The notes beneath the pieces were generated by a model, which was given only the letters and a program-made list of their open reading frames with translations, did no database searches and was not told where the DNA came from. DNA of 22,956 nt, taken from positions 1-22,956 of the forward strand of contig CAYOYB010000016.1 in NCBI GenBank assembly GCA_964408085.1. The letters are read 5' to 3'. Below are positions 12,613 through 20,525 of the stretch, in pieces (the first letter of the stretch is position 1; each line of letters begins with the position of its first letter). The stretch is from CAJLIR01 sp964408085. Its GTDB lineage: Bacteria > Bacillota_I > Bacilli_A > RF39 > UBA660. The translations under genes and the position numbers were made by a program.

Positions 12613-15600
12613 CTATTTATTCTTTTCTTTTTTACATATAAATTTATCAAAAACAGCTAATATAGATGGTAAAACAAATAAGATTAATATTAATGAGCAA
12701 ATTGTTCCTTCAGATAAAGTTTTACATATTTTAGCAGCAATTGCTGACGCAAAATTACCAACAATTAATGTAACGATAATTAAAATGGAAGCACTCGTTA
12801 AGATCGTATGAATTGATTTATTATAAGCATTTTTAATCGCTTCAACTATACTTAACTTTCTTCTTGATTCTTTATAGTAAGAAGTATAACAAATAGCATA
12901 ATCAATTGTAGCACCCATTAAAATACTTTGAACAATTAATAAAGCAATAAAGTATACACTACCTCCAAATATAGATAATATCCACATTGTTAAGAATACT
13001 GCGCATTGTATTATTAAAACTAAGATAAGTGGTACAATAATTGATTTAAATGTAAATGCTACAACAACAAATATAGCAATCATTGTTAAAATTGTAATAA
13101 AATTAAGTTCACTACCAAATGACCCACTCATATCATAAGCCAAAAGTGAATCACCAATTACATAAATTTCTTTATCTTCACTATCTAAATCATCTTTAAT
13201 ACTTTTTATAAAATCAAAAGTTTCTTCTCCTTCTAATTCATAAGTTGTATTAATAATCATTCTAGAATACTTATCACTAACTAACAATTTTTTAGCGTCA
13301 TTAACTGTTTTTTGTGATTCTTTTATATTCTCTTTCATATCTTCATCAATAAAACTCGTAAAGCAACTATCAGTTAAAATATCTTTATTTAAATAGTTAA
13401 CAAATTCTTCAACTGTTAATTTCCAAGTTTCATTATAATTATTAATACTTCCATTATATATATAAATAAGTTCAACTAAATCTTTATTTAAATCATCAGT
13501 TAAATTTGATAATAAACTATAAAGTTCACTAGCTGTATAAGAACTATTATTAATAGCACCAGTCATAATATTTCTAATTGTTCTTAATTTATTAATAGAA
13601 TTATCATCGAAATTAGTTGAATACTTTGGATTAGTTATAACATTATCTAATAAAAAGCTTGTAAAATCATTCATCGATATAACAATATTTTTATTTAAAT
13701 AAGCTACTTCATATAATGAATATAATAAATCAATACTATTCTTATCTAAGTCAAGAAAACTAGCTAAATTATAAGAAGAATAATATATATCACTATTAAC
13801 ACTATTCATAATTGAACTTACTAAATATAATTTATTAAGTGTTTCATTATTTAATTTTGCAGCTATTAATTCATTATCTTTATTATTTAAAATTAAGTTA
13901 ACAAGATTGTTAGGACTTAATTTAAACTCATAATTGTTTACATAACTAATTAAAGCATACAATTTATTTACATTTGATACGTCAGTTGATAATAATATTG
14001 ACATTTCTGATATTGTATATTTTTGTTTTTCACTACTTACTGAATCATCAATAACTAATTTTAAAATAGTTAATTTGTTCTTTACATCATCACTTAAATA
14101 ATCACTTAAATTTGTTAAAGTAAAATCAATAAATTCTTGTGGAGACATTAAATAATCATCAGGTAACCCACTTACAGTATAAACTGTATTTACTAAAGTA
14201 GTATCAATGGAATTAAAGAAATTACTTAAATAAACTTTATTCATTTTCATTGTATTATAATTATTTTCATTGTTAGAAATAGAAACTAAGCTAGTTAAAC
14301 TACTAACATCAACACCATCTAAATAATTGGTATTTTGACTTAAATAATATGTGCCATTAATTAATTCTGATAAACTTAAACTATTATCAAATTGGGTATT
14401 TGTATAGTAAAGTAATAATAATTGGTTAACACTTTCATTATCAAGACCAAACATATTAGAAAGTGCATTAGCATTCATATAATTATTAATTATATCTTTA
14501 TTTAAAAATGGTGTCATCTCTCCTATTAAGATTACAGAATTTTGATTTATTAAGCTAGCATATTTTTCATTTATTAAAACATAATTATTTAAGAAATCTA
14601 CAAAATCAGCTAATCTTAATTGAATATTCACGTCCCTTGCATTATATAAAATATATAAACTCTTAATAGTTTCTTCATCAAGACTTAAAATATCAGCTAT
14701 TTCACTACTATTTCTTAATTGGTAAACTAAGTCAATATCAGTAAAATTATGTAGCTTATTAATATTAGCTTTCATACTATCATCTAATTGTTCACTTAAT
14801 TTATCATTAGTGAATATATTTTCTTCAATAAATTTTAAGAAATCACTAGCTGTCATATTTGGTTGTGTATCACGATTATAATAATTATAGTAAAGAATTT
14901 TTAAAAGATAATCTTCTATTTCTGTAGAACTTCCTAAGTCATCTAATTTTTTAGGTAATGATTGATAACTTAATTTCTCATTTATTGTATTACCATAACA
15001 TAAAACTTGGGTAACCTCATCACCTTTTAAATTACGACAATATTTACTTATTGTATCTTCATAATCATTATTATAAATAATCGCCATTTGGTTATTCTCT
15101 TTAAAATATTTAGCTATTTCATCAGTTTCTGAATCAGTATAAAGTATTCCTAATCCATCTTTTAGAAAATAACTTGTTATAAATAAAGCAACAAATATAA
15201 TAAATACTGGAAAACGTAATTTGTAACTTAAATTACCAAGCCAATCTAATTTTATATTTAAAGATTTTTTACGTGTTTTTAAAATTAATTTATCAAATAA
15301 TAATATTAATGCTGGAAGACATAAGAAAATACTTAATAAACTAAATAATACACCTTTAGCAAGAACAAAGCCTAAGTCCTTACCAATTGTAAAACTCATA
15401 AATACTAAAGCTAAAAGTCCAACAATTGTTGTGATAGAACTACTTGATATTGAACCAAAAGCATTTGAAAGAGCCTTCTTCATAGCATCTATATTATCTT
15501 TGCTTTTTTCACGTTCTTGTGTATAACGATTCATTAACATTATTGAATAATCCATCGATAAAGCCATCTGTAATATCGCTGAAATTGAATCAGTAATATG

Positions 15601-16218
15601 TGAAACACTAGGAAATATGATATTAGTTCCCTTATTCATAAATACAGCAAGACCTATTACAAATAAAAATAAGAATGGCTCAATATAAGAGTCACACATA
15701 ATGATTAAAATAACCATTGCGCAACTTATAGCTACAATAACTATCCAAGTATGTAATACAGGTTTATTATCACTTTCAATTGAACCACTAAGATAAAATT
15801 CATAATTTTTAAATGATTCGTTGACAGATTCATAAACACTTTTGGCTGTACTTGAATTACTAAGATTGGCAACGTTAACAATAAATAAAGTAAAATCTTC
15901 ATGATTATAATCATTAGTATCGTTATAGTCAACACTATCAACGCCATCGATAGCTTCTAACTCATCTTTTATTTTGGATTTTTCATCATCAGATAAATCC
16001 TTAAACATAATATTTAAAGAGCTTGATTTTATTTTCTCAAAATTACTCTCCATTATATCCATACCAATTCTCGTTTCACTTGTATCTGGTAAGTACTCAG
16101 CTATATCATGATTAATATTAACTTTAGTACCTAAATATAGTGAAAAAATAGATAATATAATAAAAGTAATCAAAATAAAATATCTTTTATTAACAATAAA
16201 ATCTGTAATCTTTTTCAT
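12613..16218 (-). CDS. MMPL/RND-family transporter with a large repeat-containing outer domain
   Basis: This 1201-residue protein consists of an N-terminal helix (about 11-30), a first outer domain (31-155), a five-helix membrane block (about 156-310), a helix at about 336-352, an extended outer region to about 1035 and a C-terminal membrane block (1038-1190). Each membrane half has the Asp-Tyr pair used for proton coupling in MmpL-type pumps: Asp223-Tyr224 in SMDYSIML and Asp1106-Tyr1107 in ATIDYAIC. That points to proton-driven export of a lipid-like or hydrophobic compound. The second outer domain is far larger than usual and is built from about six and a half degenerate repeats of 76-87 residues (about 455-1000), each with an S..(E/D)F..F start and a D...(I/V)..LY end. 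A TetR regulator is divergent from it and probably controls it. Confidence 0.88.
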   Translation of the reverse strand: MKKITDFIVNKRYFILITFIILSIFSLYLGTKVNINHDIAEYLPDTSETRIGMDIMESNFEKIKSSSLNIMFKDLSDDEKSKIKDELEAIDGVDSVDYNDTNDYNHEDFTLFIVNVANLSNSSTAKSVYESVNESFKNYEFYLSGSIESDNKPVLHTWIVIVAISCAMVILIIMCDSYIEPFLFLFVIGLAVFMNKGTNIIFPSVSHITDSISAILQMALSMDYSIMLMNRYTQEREKSKDNIDAMKKALSNAFGSISSSSITTIVGLLALVFMSFTIGKDLGFVLAKGVLFSLLSIFLCLPALILLFDKLILKTRKKSLNIKLDWLGNLSYKLRFPVFIIFVALFITSYFLKDGLGILYTDSETDEIAKYFKENNQMAIIYNNDYEDTISKYCRNLKGDEVTQVLCYGNTINEKLSYQSLPKKLDDLGSSTEIEDYLLKILYYNYYNRDTQPNMTASDFLKFIEENIFTNDKLSEQLDDSMKANINKLHNFTDIDLVYQLRNSSEIADILSLDEETIKSLYILYNARDVNIQLRLADFVDFLNNYVLINEKYASLINQNSVILIGEMTPFLNKDIINNYMNANALSNMFGLDNESVNQLLLLYYTNTQFDNSLSLSELINGTYYLSQNTNYLDGVDVSSLTSLVSISNNENNYNTMKMNKVYLSNFFNSIDTTLVNTVYTVSGLPDDYLMSPQEFIDFTLTNLSDYLSDDVKNKLTILKLVIDDSVSSEKQKYTISEMSILLSTDVSNVNKLYALISYVNNYEFKLSPNNLVNLILNNKDNELIAAKLNNETLNKLYLVSSIMNSVNSDIYYSSYNLASFLDLDKNSIDLLYSLYEVAYLNKNIVISMNDFTSFLLDNVITNPKYSTNFDDNSINKLRTIRNIMTGAINNSSYTASELYSLLSNLTDDLNKDLVELIYIYNGSINNYNETWKLTVEEFVNYLNKDILTDSCFTSFIDEDMKENIKESQKTVNDAKKLLVSDKYSRMIINTTYELEGEETFDFIKSIKDDLDSEDKEIYVIGDSLLAYDMSGSFGSELNFITILTMIAIFVVVAFTFKSIIVPLILVLIIQCAVFLTMWILSIFGGSVYFIALLIVQSILMGATIDYAICYTSYYKESRRKLSIVEAIKNAYNKSIHTILTSASILIIVTLIVGNFASAIAAKICKTLSEGTICSLILILFVLPSILAVFDKFICKKEKNK

Positions 16219-16271
16219 ACTAATCCTTCCTTTTCATAACAAAACAGTATTATAGATGGTTTCATCTGTAA

Positions 16272-16301
16272 ATAATAGAACAAATTGTCATTATTTGTCA
16301 A
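16272..16301 (-). promoter_or_regulatory. promoter of the MMPL transporter gene
   Basis: Read on the minus strand, TTGACA (complement of 16296-16301) is followed by an 18-bp spacer and TATTAT (complement of 16272-16277). The -35 box lies inside the palindrome at 16296-16311. Confidence 0.55.
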
Positions 16302-16311
16302 AATTTTGACA
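16296..16311. promoter_or_regulatory. palindromic TetR operator candidate
   Basis: TGTCAAAATTTTGACA is a perfect 16-bp palindrome in the divergent gap between the transporter and the TetR gene. It covers the transporter's -35 element. A spare half-site, TTGTCA (16285-16290), lies beside it. Binding by the adjacent TetR-family protein is inferred. Confidence 0.6.
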
Positions 16312-16348
16312 CAATACAAATTACTGTTTATTTTTACACTGTTTAGAT

Positions 16349-16376
16349 TTGAACAATATCAAAATAATGTTATAAT
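16349..16376 (+). promoter_or_regulatory. promoter of the TetR regulator gene
   Basis: TTGAAC (16349-16354), a 16-bp spacer and a perfect TATAAT (16371-16376) precede the ATG at 16395. The palindrome lies 38 bp upstream of this -35, so regulation of the two promoters may differ. Confidence 0.6.
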
Positions 16377-16394
16377 ATTACTAGAGGTGTAGCT

Positions 16395-16946
16395 ATGAAA
16401 GTAAAAAATTTGAATTCATCAAGTAGAAAAACAAACAAAGTTATTAAAGAAGCGTTTGCTGAATTAATGCAAGAAAAAAAAGAATTAAATAATATTACTG
16501 TAACAGAACTTGTAAAAAGAGCTGAAATAACTCGTTCTGCATTTTATACTCATTTTGATAGTATTTATGATATTGCTCAAGAAATTCAAAATGAAACACT
16601 CGCTTTACTTATGACAAATATTGATGCCATTCAAACACTGAATGATTTTGATTATTACCTAGATATTATATTCAATTATCTACATGAAAATGAAAAAATT
16701 TATTCCATGTTACTATCTAGTAATGACCCTATGTTATTTTCTAATAAGTTGAGTAAAGCCATAAATAAACATATATCAGAATTATTAAAAAGTACTAATA
16801 ATGATAATCTTATTTTAAAAATAACTTTTTATACTGATGGATGTATGAATTTAATCATAAAACATTTTAGAAAAGAAATTAATAATTCTTTAGATGATTT
16901 AAATTCTTTTATGAAAGAATTATTTAGAAATTTATTTATAAAATAG
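16395..16946 (+). CDS. TetR/AcrR-family transcriptional regulator
   Basis: This 183-residue protein has an N-terminal helix-turn-helix domain of TetR type: RKTNKVIKEAFAELM, then ITVTELVKRAEITRSAFYTHF (about 34-54) with the diagnostic AFYTHF recognition-helix end. The remaining all-helical part is the ligand-binding and dimerisation domain. It has the layout of the small TetR regulators that often sit beside membrane transporters. AGAGGTG supports the start. Divergent from the MMPL transporter with a palindrome between them, it most likely represses that pump and is released by a substrate of it. The acetyltransferase at 16960 starts 13 bp after its stop and is probably co-transcribed. Confidence 0.88.
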   Translation: MKVKNLNSSSRKTNKVIKEAFAELMQEKKELNNITVTELVKRAEITRSAFYTHFDSIYDIAQEIQNETLALLMTNIDAIQTLNDFDYYLDIIFNYLHENEKIYSMLLSSNDPMLFSNKLSKAINKHISELLKSTNNDNLILKITFYTDGCMNLIIKHFRKEINNSLDDLNSFMKELFRNLFIK

Positions 16947-16959
16947 AAAAGATGATAAA

Positions 16960-17394
16960 ATGGATATAGTTTTTGAAAAATTAAGAAAAGAAGATTTAGA
17001 AGAAGTTGCCAATTTATATGATTCTGAAAGACCAATGTCTACTAATAGAATAAAAATGTATAAAACATTTAATAAAATTAAAGATAATCCTGACTATAAC
17101 ATGATAGTAGCTAAACTAAATGATAAAATTGTAGGTTTTGCTACAGTAATCATTCACCAAGATATTTTTGAAGAGAATAACCCTTTTATGACTATTTGGA
17201 GTGTAAGAGTTAAAAAGGAATATCGAAAACAAGGTATTGGTAAACAATTATTTCATTACATTGAAACAGTAGCTAATAAACTAAATTGCGAATTTATCTG
17301 TTTAATAGCTGAAAAAAATAATGCTACAGCCAATATTTTTTATGAAAAATTAGGATACAAATGTGAAAATGGATACATAAAAATGATTAATTAA
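16960..17394 (+). CDS. GNAT-family N-acetyltransferase
   Basis: The 144-residue protein spans a complete GNAT fold: N-terminal helices, the central strand IVGFATVII (57-65), the acetyl-CoA pyrophosphate loop RKQGIG (89-94) after VRVKKEY, and the C-terminal NNATANIFYEKLGYK segment. It transfers an acetyl group from acetyl-CoA to an amine. The substrate is unknown, with small-molecule, peptide or protein N-acetylation all possible. It follows the TetR gene by 13 bp with a weak ribosome binding site, so translational coupling is likely. It may belong to the same stress or resistance response as the MMPL pump, but that is inference from position only. Confidence 0.85.
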   Translation: MDIVFEKLRKEDLEEVANLYDSERPMSTNRIKMYKTFNKIKDNPDYNMIVAKLNDKIVGFATVIIHQDIFEENNPFMTIWSVRVKKEYRKQGIGKQLFHYIETVANKLNCEFICLIAEKNNATANIFYEKLGYKCENGYIKMIN

Positions 17395-17403
17395 AATTTA
17401 GCT

Positions 17404-17441
17404 AATAAAAAAATATTATTATAATATAATATTTTTTTATT
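17404..17441 (+). terminator. AT-only hairpin after the acetyltransferase gene
   Basis: AATAAAAAAATATTA (17404-17418) pairs perfectly over 15 bp with TAATATTTTTTTATT (17427-17441) around an 8-nt loop. The T-run lies inside the stem. It is a plausible terminator in either direction. Confidence 0.5.
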
Positions 17442-17465
17442 AATTTTATAATTATCAAGAAATTT

Positions 17466-17491
17466 TAACAAAAAAACGCATTTCTGCGTTT
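17466..17491 (-). terminator. intrinsic terminator of the lipoprotein gene
   Basis: AAACGCA (17474-17480) pairs with TGCGTTT (17485-17491) around TTTC. On the minus strand the stem is followed by a T-run. Confidence 0.75.
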
Positions 17492-17518
17492 ACCCTTTTT
17501 ATTCAAATTTTTTAATTT

Positions 17519-18037
17519 TTATTTTTTTGTAATAGCTTTTGTTTGCTCAGAATAAACCTCGTCGGCTAAATTTTCAACGTCGTTTATTAATTGTAATTTT
17601 TTATCATCACACTGTTCTTTATCTAAACTTAATAAAAGCCAATAAGGTTTATAAACTGCAACTGCCCCTTCAAAACCACAGTAAGTAGTCGTACCATTAG
17701 TATTTATAGTATCACATCCACCTAAAATTTGATATTCAGCAGTTTCTTCTAGTATAGTAGTCATCCCTGGAATAGGTAAATTCTCATCTACCATGTATGG
17801 ATAATAAGATTGTGGCATCTTATAACCAATTTGGCCATTTTCCATTACAACATTTTCAATTGGTACCACAATTGGTAATTCAGAATTATATTCTAATTCT
17901 GACGATGTGCTAAATCCAGTTTCTGAATTTTCAGAATTTTTTTCTATTGAATTTGAACAAGAACTCATTGTTAAAGCCAACGCTGTTGCAACTCCAAATG
18001 AAGCTATTCTTTTATTTAAATAAGACATTTTAATCAT
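17519..18037 (-). CDS. lipoprotein, unknown function
   Basis: In this 172-residue protein, a basic N-terminus, a hydrophobic stretch and the lipobox-like LTMSSC (Cys27 as the lipidation site) mark a type II signal peptide, so the mature protein is anchored outside the cell membrane. A Ser/Asn/Glu-rich linker (about 28-50) is followed by a compact domain with two cysteines in GGCDTINTNGTTTYCGFEGA (about 108-125) that could form a disulfide. I do not recognise the domain. The start at 18037 is supported by the GAGGGGGG ribosome binding site, and a near-consensus promoter lies just upstream. It has its own terminator, so it is a single-gene unit. Confidence 0.72.
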   Translation of the reverse strand: MIKMSYLNKRIASFGVATALALTMSSCSNSIEKNSENSETGFSTSSELEYNSELPIVVPIENVVMENGQIGYKMPQSYYPYMVDENLPIPGMTTILEETAEYQILGGCDTINTNGTTTYCGFEGAVAVYKPYWLLLSLDKEQCDDKKLQLINDVENLADEVYSEQTKAITKK

Positions 18038-18070
18038 AAAATTTTCCCCCCTCTTTAATAATCGACGACT

Positions 18071-18099
18071 ATAATAACATAAACTATTTGATTTGTCAA
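18071..18099 (-). promoter_or_regulatory. near-consensus sigma-A promoter of the lipoprotein gene
   Basis: On the minus strand TTGACA (complement of 18094-18099) is followed by exactly 17 bp and TATTAT (complement of 18071-18076). This is one of the best promoter matches in the window and suggests strong constitutive expression. Confidence 0.75.
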
Positions 18100-18227
18100 A
18101 TTTTTCTTTTATGATAAATTACTGTTAATTTTTTAGTTTCATCAATAACTAAAAGTGAATGATTATATCCATGTCCTTTCAGTTTTGTTTTAAAATATTT
18201 TTTATATTTTCTATATTTATTACAAAA
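18096..18227 (-). pseudogene. possible remnant of a lost gene (beta-propeller/GH43-like C-terminus)
   Basis: On the minus strand an open frame of about 43 codons with no start codon ends at TGA (18096-18098). It reads, in its second half, KLKGHGYNHSLLVIDETKK followed by LTVIYHKRKI. The GxGxNHS...L.viYH pattern recalls a strand pair in five-bladed propeller glycosidases (GH43-like), from memory. A stop codon precedes it and no ribosome binding site is present. It sits in an otherwise empty gap, so it looks like a decayed gene end. Chance resemblance is possible. Confidence 0.25.
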
Positions 18228-18262
18228 TTATTCATTCAAAATACTTATTAGTTTAAATAAAA

Positions 18263-19006
18263 TTATATTTTTTTGTTGCCATGTTCATAAAAATCTTCAT
18301 CAAGTGTGTTTGAATCATCCATTTTCTTATTTTCTAATCGCCTTAATTTATAATTATAAACAAGTATACTCATATCTTTTTCACCAGTTACATTATCAAC
18401 ATAATAATTAACTATTTTAGTATCTAAAACATAATTTTTAAATTTATCTAATGTTTTAATAGACGCAATATTATTCTTTTTTACAGTTAATGTAATATTC
18501 TGAATATTATTTAATGATAAATAATCAGCTAAAATACATAATGCTTGGTATGCATAGCCATTACCTCTATAATCATCTATGATTGCGCATCCTATATTTC
18601 CAAATATAGACTTATGACCTTCTGGAAAATAACTTATTTCACCTACTTTAGTAGTTAATTTAGGTAAATATATATCATATGTACCACCAAATTCTGAATT
18701 TCTTTTATATAAATCTATTTTCCCATTTGAAGAAATAAATCTATAATTACGCTTACTTAAAATTTCCTGTAAATCATATGCTTTCTTTTGTAAATTATAA
18801 ATTTTATCCTCTAAAACTTTCTTTTCATTTTCCAAAACATTAATAGCTTTTAATATTTCATCTATTCCTAATTTGTCATTTGTTATTTTACATAATTGCT
18901 GCTTTTGTGCTATTAAGCCACCTATTTTATACAATTCCTCCTTATACTCTTCTAATAATGTTTTAATAGAATTTAACTCTAATTCCAAATTATCTTTTTC
19001 ATTCAT
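18263..19006 (-). CDS. coiled-coil plus GNAT acetyltransferase protein
   Basis: In this 247-residue protein, residues 1-85 are strongly charged with heptad-like leucines (an LELNSIKTLLEEYKEEL stretch, then VLEDKIYNLQKKAYDLQEI) and should form a coiled coil. The rest resembles a GNAT domain, with the acetyl-CoA loop DYRGNGYA (145-152) and a KKNNIASIKTLDKF segment (about 176-190) typical of the last conserved region. The fusion suggests an acetyltransferase held in a complex or oligomer through the coiled coil. ATG 19006 is preferred over an upstream TTG (19012) because GAGG lies 6 nt before the ATG but directly abuts the TTG. It is the last gene of the minus-strand run that includes the amidohydrolase, HD protein and ABC exporter. 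Confidence 0.75.
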   Translation of the reverse strand: MNEKDNLELELNSIKTLLEEYKEELYKIGGLIAQKQQLCKITNDKLGIDEILKAINVLENEKKVLEDKIYNLQKKAYDLQEILSKRNYRFISSNGKIDLYKRNSEFGGTYDIYLPKLTTKVGEISYFPEGHKSIFGNIGCAIIDDYRGNGYAYQALCILADYLSLNNIQNITLTVKKNNIASIKTLDKFKNYVLDTKIVNYYVDNVTGEKDMSILVYNYKLRRLENKKMDDSNTLDEDFYEHGNKKI

Positions 19007-19098
19007 AATCAACCTCTATAATCAATATTATTATATATTTATAATCACTATATTATTTAAACAGTAAAATTTTATAACTATAATTTATATCTTTATTC

Positions 19099-19803
19099 TT
19101 AAAATTCCAAAGATTTTGTTAAAACATGTTTGAACTTATCAAAATCATTTTCATAGATTCTTTTATTAATCTCAATCATAATAGATACTATTTTTGAATT
19201 TTTAATTCCATAATACTTATTAGGCACTAAAGAACCTTTGTATGGATAATTTATTTGAACAGAATATCCATTATTCTCAAAATATTTTATAAAATAATTT
19301 GTTAATTGTTCAGAATAATAATTTTCTTCTATACCTATGCATATATCTGGAACAAATTTACAATTAAACAATCTAGAAACTAATTCAGATGAATATGAAT
19401 GTAAATCAATGATAATACACTTTTGATATTTTTCTAAAATTTCTGTAACAGTTTTATCTAAAAGATTATGATGTTTATCATATATATCTGTAATTATTCT
19501 TCTTTGCTCATCATTAGGATTAAACATTAATTTTCCAGTACTTGTTTTTGTATAAATATATCCCATTCCAAATTTGTTCATTAACTCACTTTCATCTTTA
19601 AATCTTTCTACATCGCAATATAACCTTGAATATGGAAAGATAATTGCTTGACTTTTATCATCTATAAATTGCTCAACTTTGTAATCACACATAAATAAAT
19701 TTTCTTGCTCTAATTCAGATATATTTAATAAAGATGACTTTTTATAATCTTCTGGAATATAGAGACTAGAATGTGGTATGTGAATTAATACATATTTTTG
19801 CAT
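19099..19803 (-). CDS. N-formylglutamate amidohydrolase-like protein
   Basis: This 234-residue protein begins with LIHIPHSS (His11 a likely metal ligand). CDVERF (63-68) follows, then IIDLHSYSSE (131-140, with Asp133 and His135). These are signatures of the N-formylglutamate deformylase/amidohydrolase family, zinc enzymes that split N-formylglutamate to formate and glutamate in histidine breakdown. No other hut genes are nearby, so the true substrate may be a different N-acyl amino acid or peptide. ATG 19803 is preferred because GGTGAT lies at a proper distance and the conserved start follows directly. An in-frame ATG four codons upstream (19815) is the alternative. It lies 62 bp after the HD gene. 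Confidence 0.75.
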   Translation of the reverse strand: MQKYVLIHIPHSSLYIPEDYKKSSLLNISELEQENLFMCDYKVEQFIDDKSQAIIFPYSRLYCDVERFKDESELMNKFGMGYIYTKTSTGKLMFNPNDEQRRIITDIYDKHHNLLDKTVTEILEKYQKCIIIDLHSYSSELVSRLFNCKFVPDICIGIEENYYSEQLTNYFIKYFENNGYSVQINYPYKGSLVPNKYYGIKNSKIVSIMIEINKRIYENDFDKFKHVLTKSLEF

Positions 19804-19865
19804 AACAATCACCATCTTTTCTTATATTTTTTACTAATATATTACTATTAAAAATGAAATTTTTT

Positions 19866-20525
19866 TTAAATTTTTACAACCTCATTATTAATCATAAAAA
19901 TATAATTCTTATTTAAATAGTTCGCTATCTTTTTAGGAATAGTAATTGCCTTTTCCCATTCTCTTATTATATTTAAATCTAAAGTTCCATCAACAGTATA
20001 TTTCAAAATTAAATCTTCAGTATTTATTTCGATATCAACATTCTTTATTTTTTGAAACTCTTTATTTATAGTATCTTTAATACTCGAATTTTGAACTCTA
20101 TGATAAGTAACATCTAATTTATCAGCTAATACTAAAGCAAGGTCAATTTTATTTTTTATGTCGTTTCCCTTTGAATGATCACGAATTGCGTGTTCGAGAA
20201 TTTTTTCTTCTTCTCTAGTAATATTGGTACCAATTAAAAAATCTCTAAACATTTCACTACTTTTTATCGCATGATCACACTTTTCTGGTCCACTCTCACT
20301 CAAACCAATATCATGTAATAAAGCAGCAACTAATCCAAGTTCAATTGTTCTTTGATCCACATTAAGTTGTGTTAAAATCTTTTTTACGTAATTAGATACC
20401 CTCTTATAATGTCCTAATCCATGTTCCCAATCCCATTTTCCATCAGTTATAAATTTCATTTTTTCTATTTTGTTTACTAATTCTAAATATTTAGAATTAT
20501 TTAAAATTATTTCATACATATTCAT
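19866..20525 (-). CDS. HD-domain phosphohydrolase
   Basis: This 219-residue protein shows the HD metal site in order: a histidine in WEHGLGHYKRV (His39, or His35), the HD pair His71-Asp72 in ALLHDIG, further histidines in DHAIKSSEMF (His85) and LEHAIRDHS (His112, His117), and the last aspartate in LADKLD (Asp135). With six possible ligands a binuclear metal centre is likely. HD proteins hydrolyse phosphate esters of nucleotides or cyclic nucleotides. The natural substrate here is unknown. Its ATG overlaps the stop of the ABC exporter gene in ATGA, so the two are translationally coupled and probably act together or in one stress response. Confidence 0.85.
   Translation of the reverse strand: MNMYEIILNNSKYLELVNKIEKMKFITDGKWDWEHGLGHYKRVSNYVKKILTQLNVDQRTIELGLVAALLHDIGLSESGPEKCDHAIKSSEMFRDFLIGTNITREEEKILEHAIRDHSKGNDIKNKIDLALVLADKLDVTYHRVQNSSIKDTINKEFQKIKNVDIEINTEDLILKYTVDGTLDLNIIREWEKAITIPKKIANYLNKNYIFMINNEVVKI

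Noticed and set aside
20522..20525. Possible reassignment of TGA to tryptophan, as in Mollicutes
   Set aside because: TGA ends the ABC exporter in an ATGA overlap with the HD gene, and tryptophan is encoded by TGG throughout, so the standard bacterial code applies.
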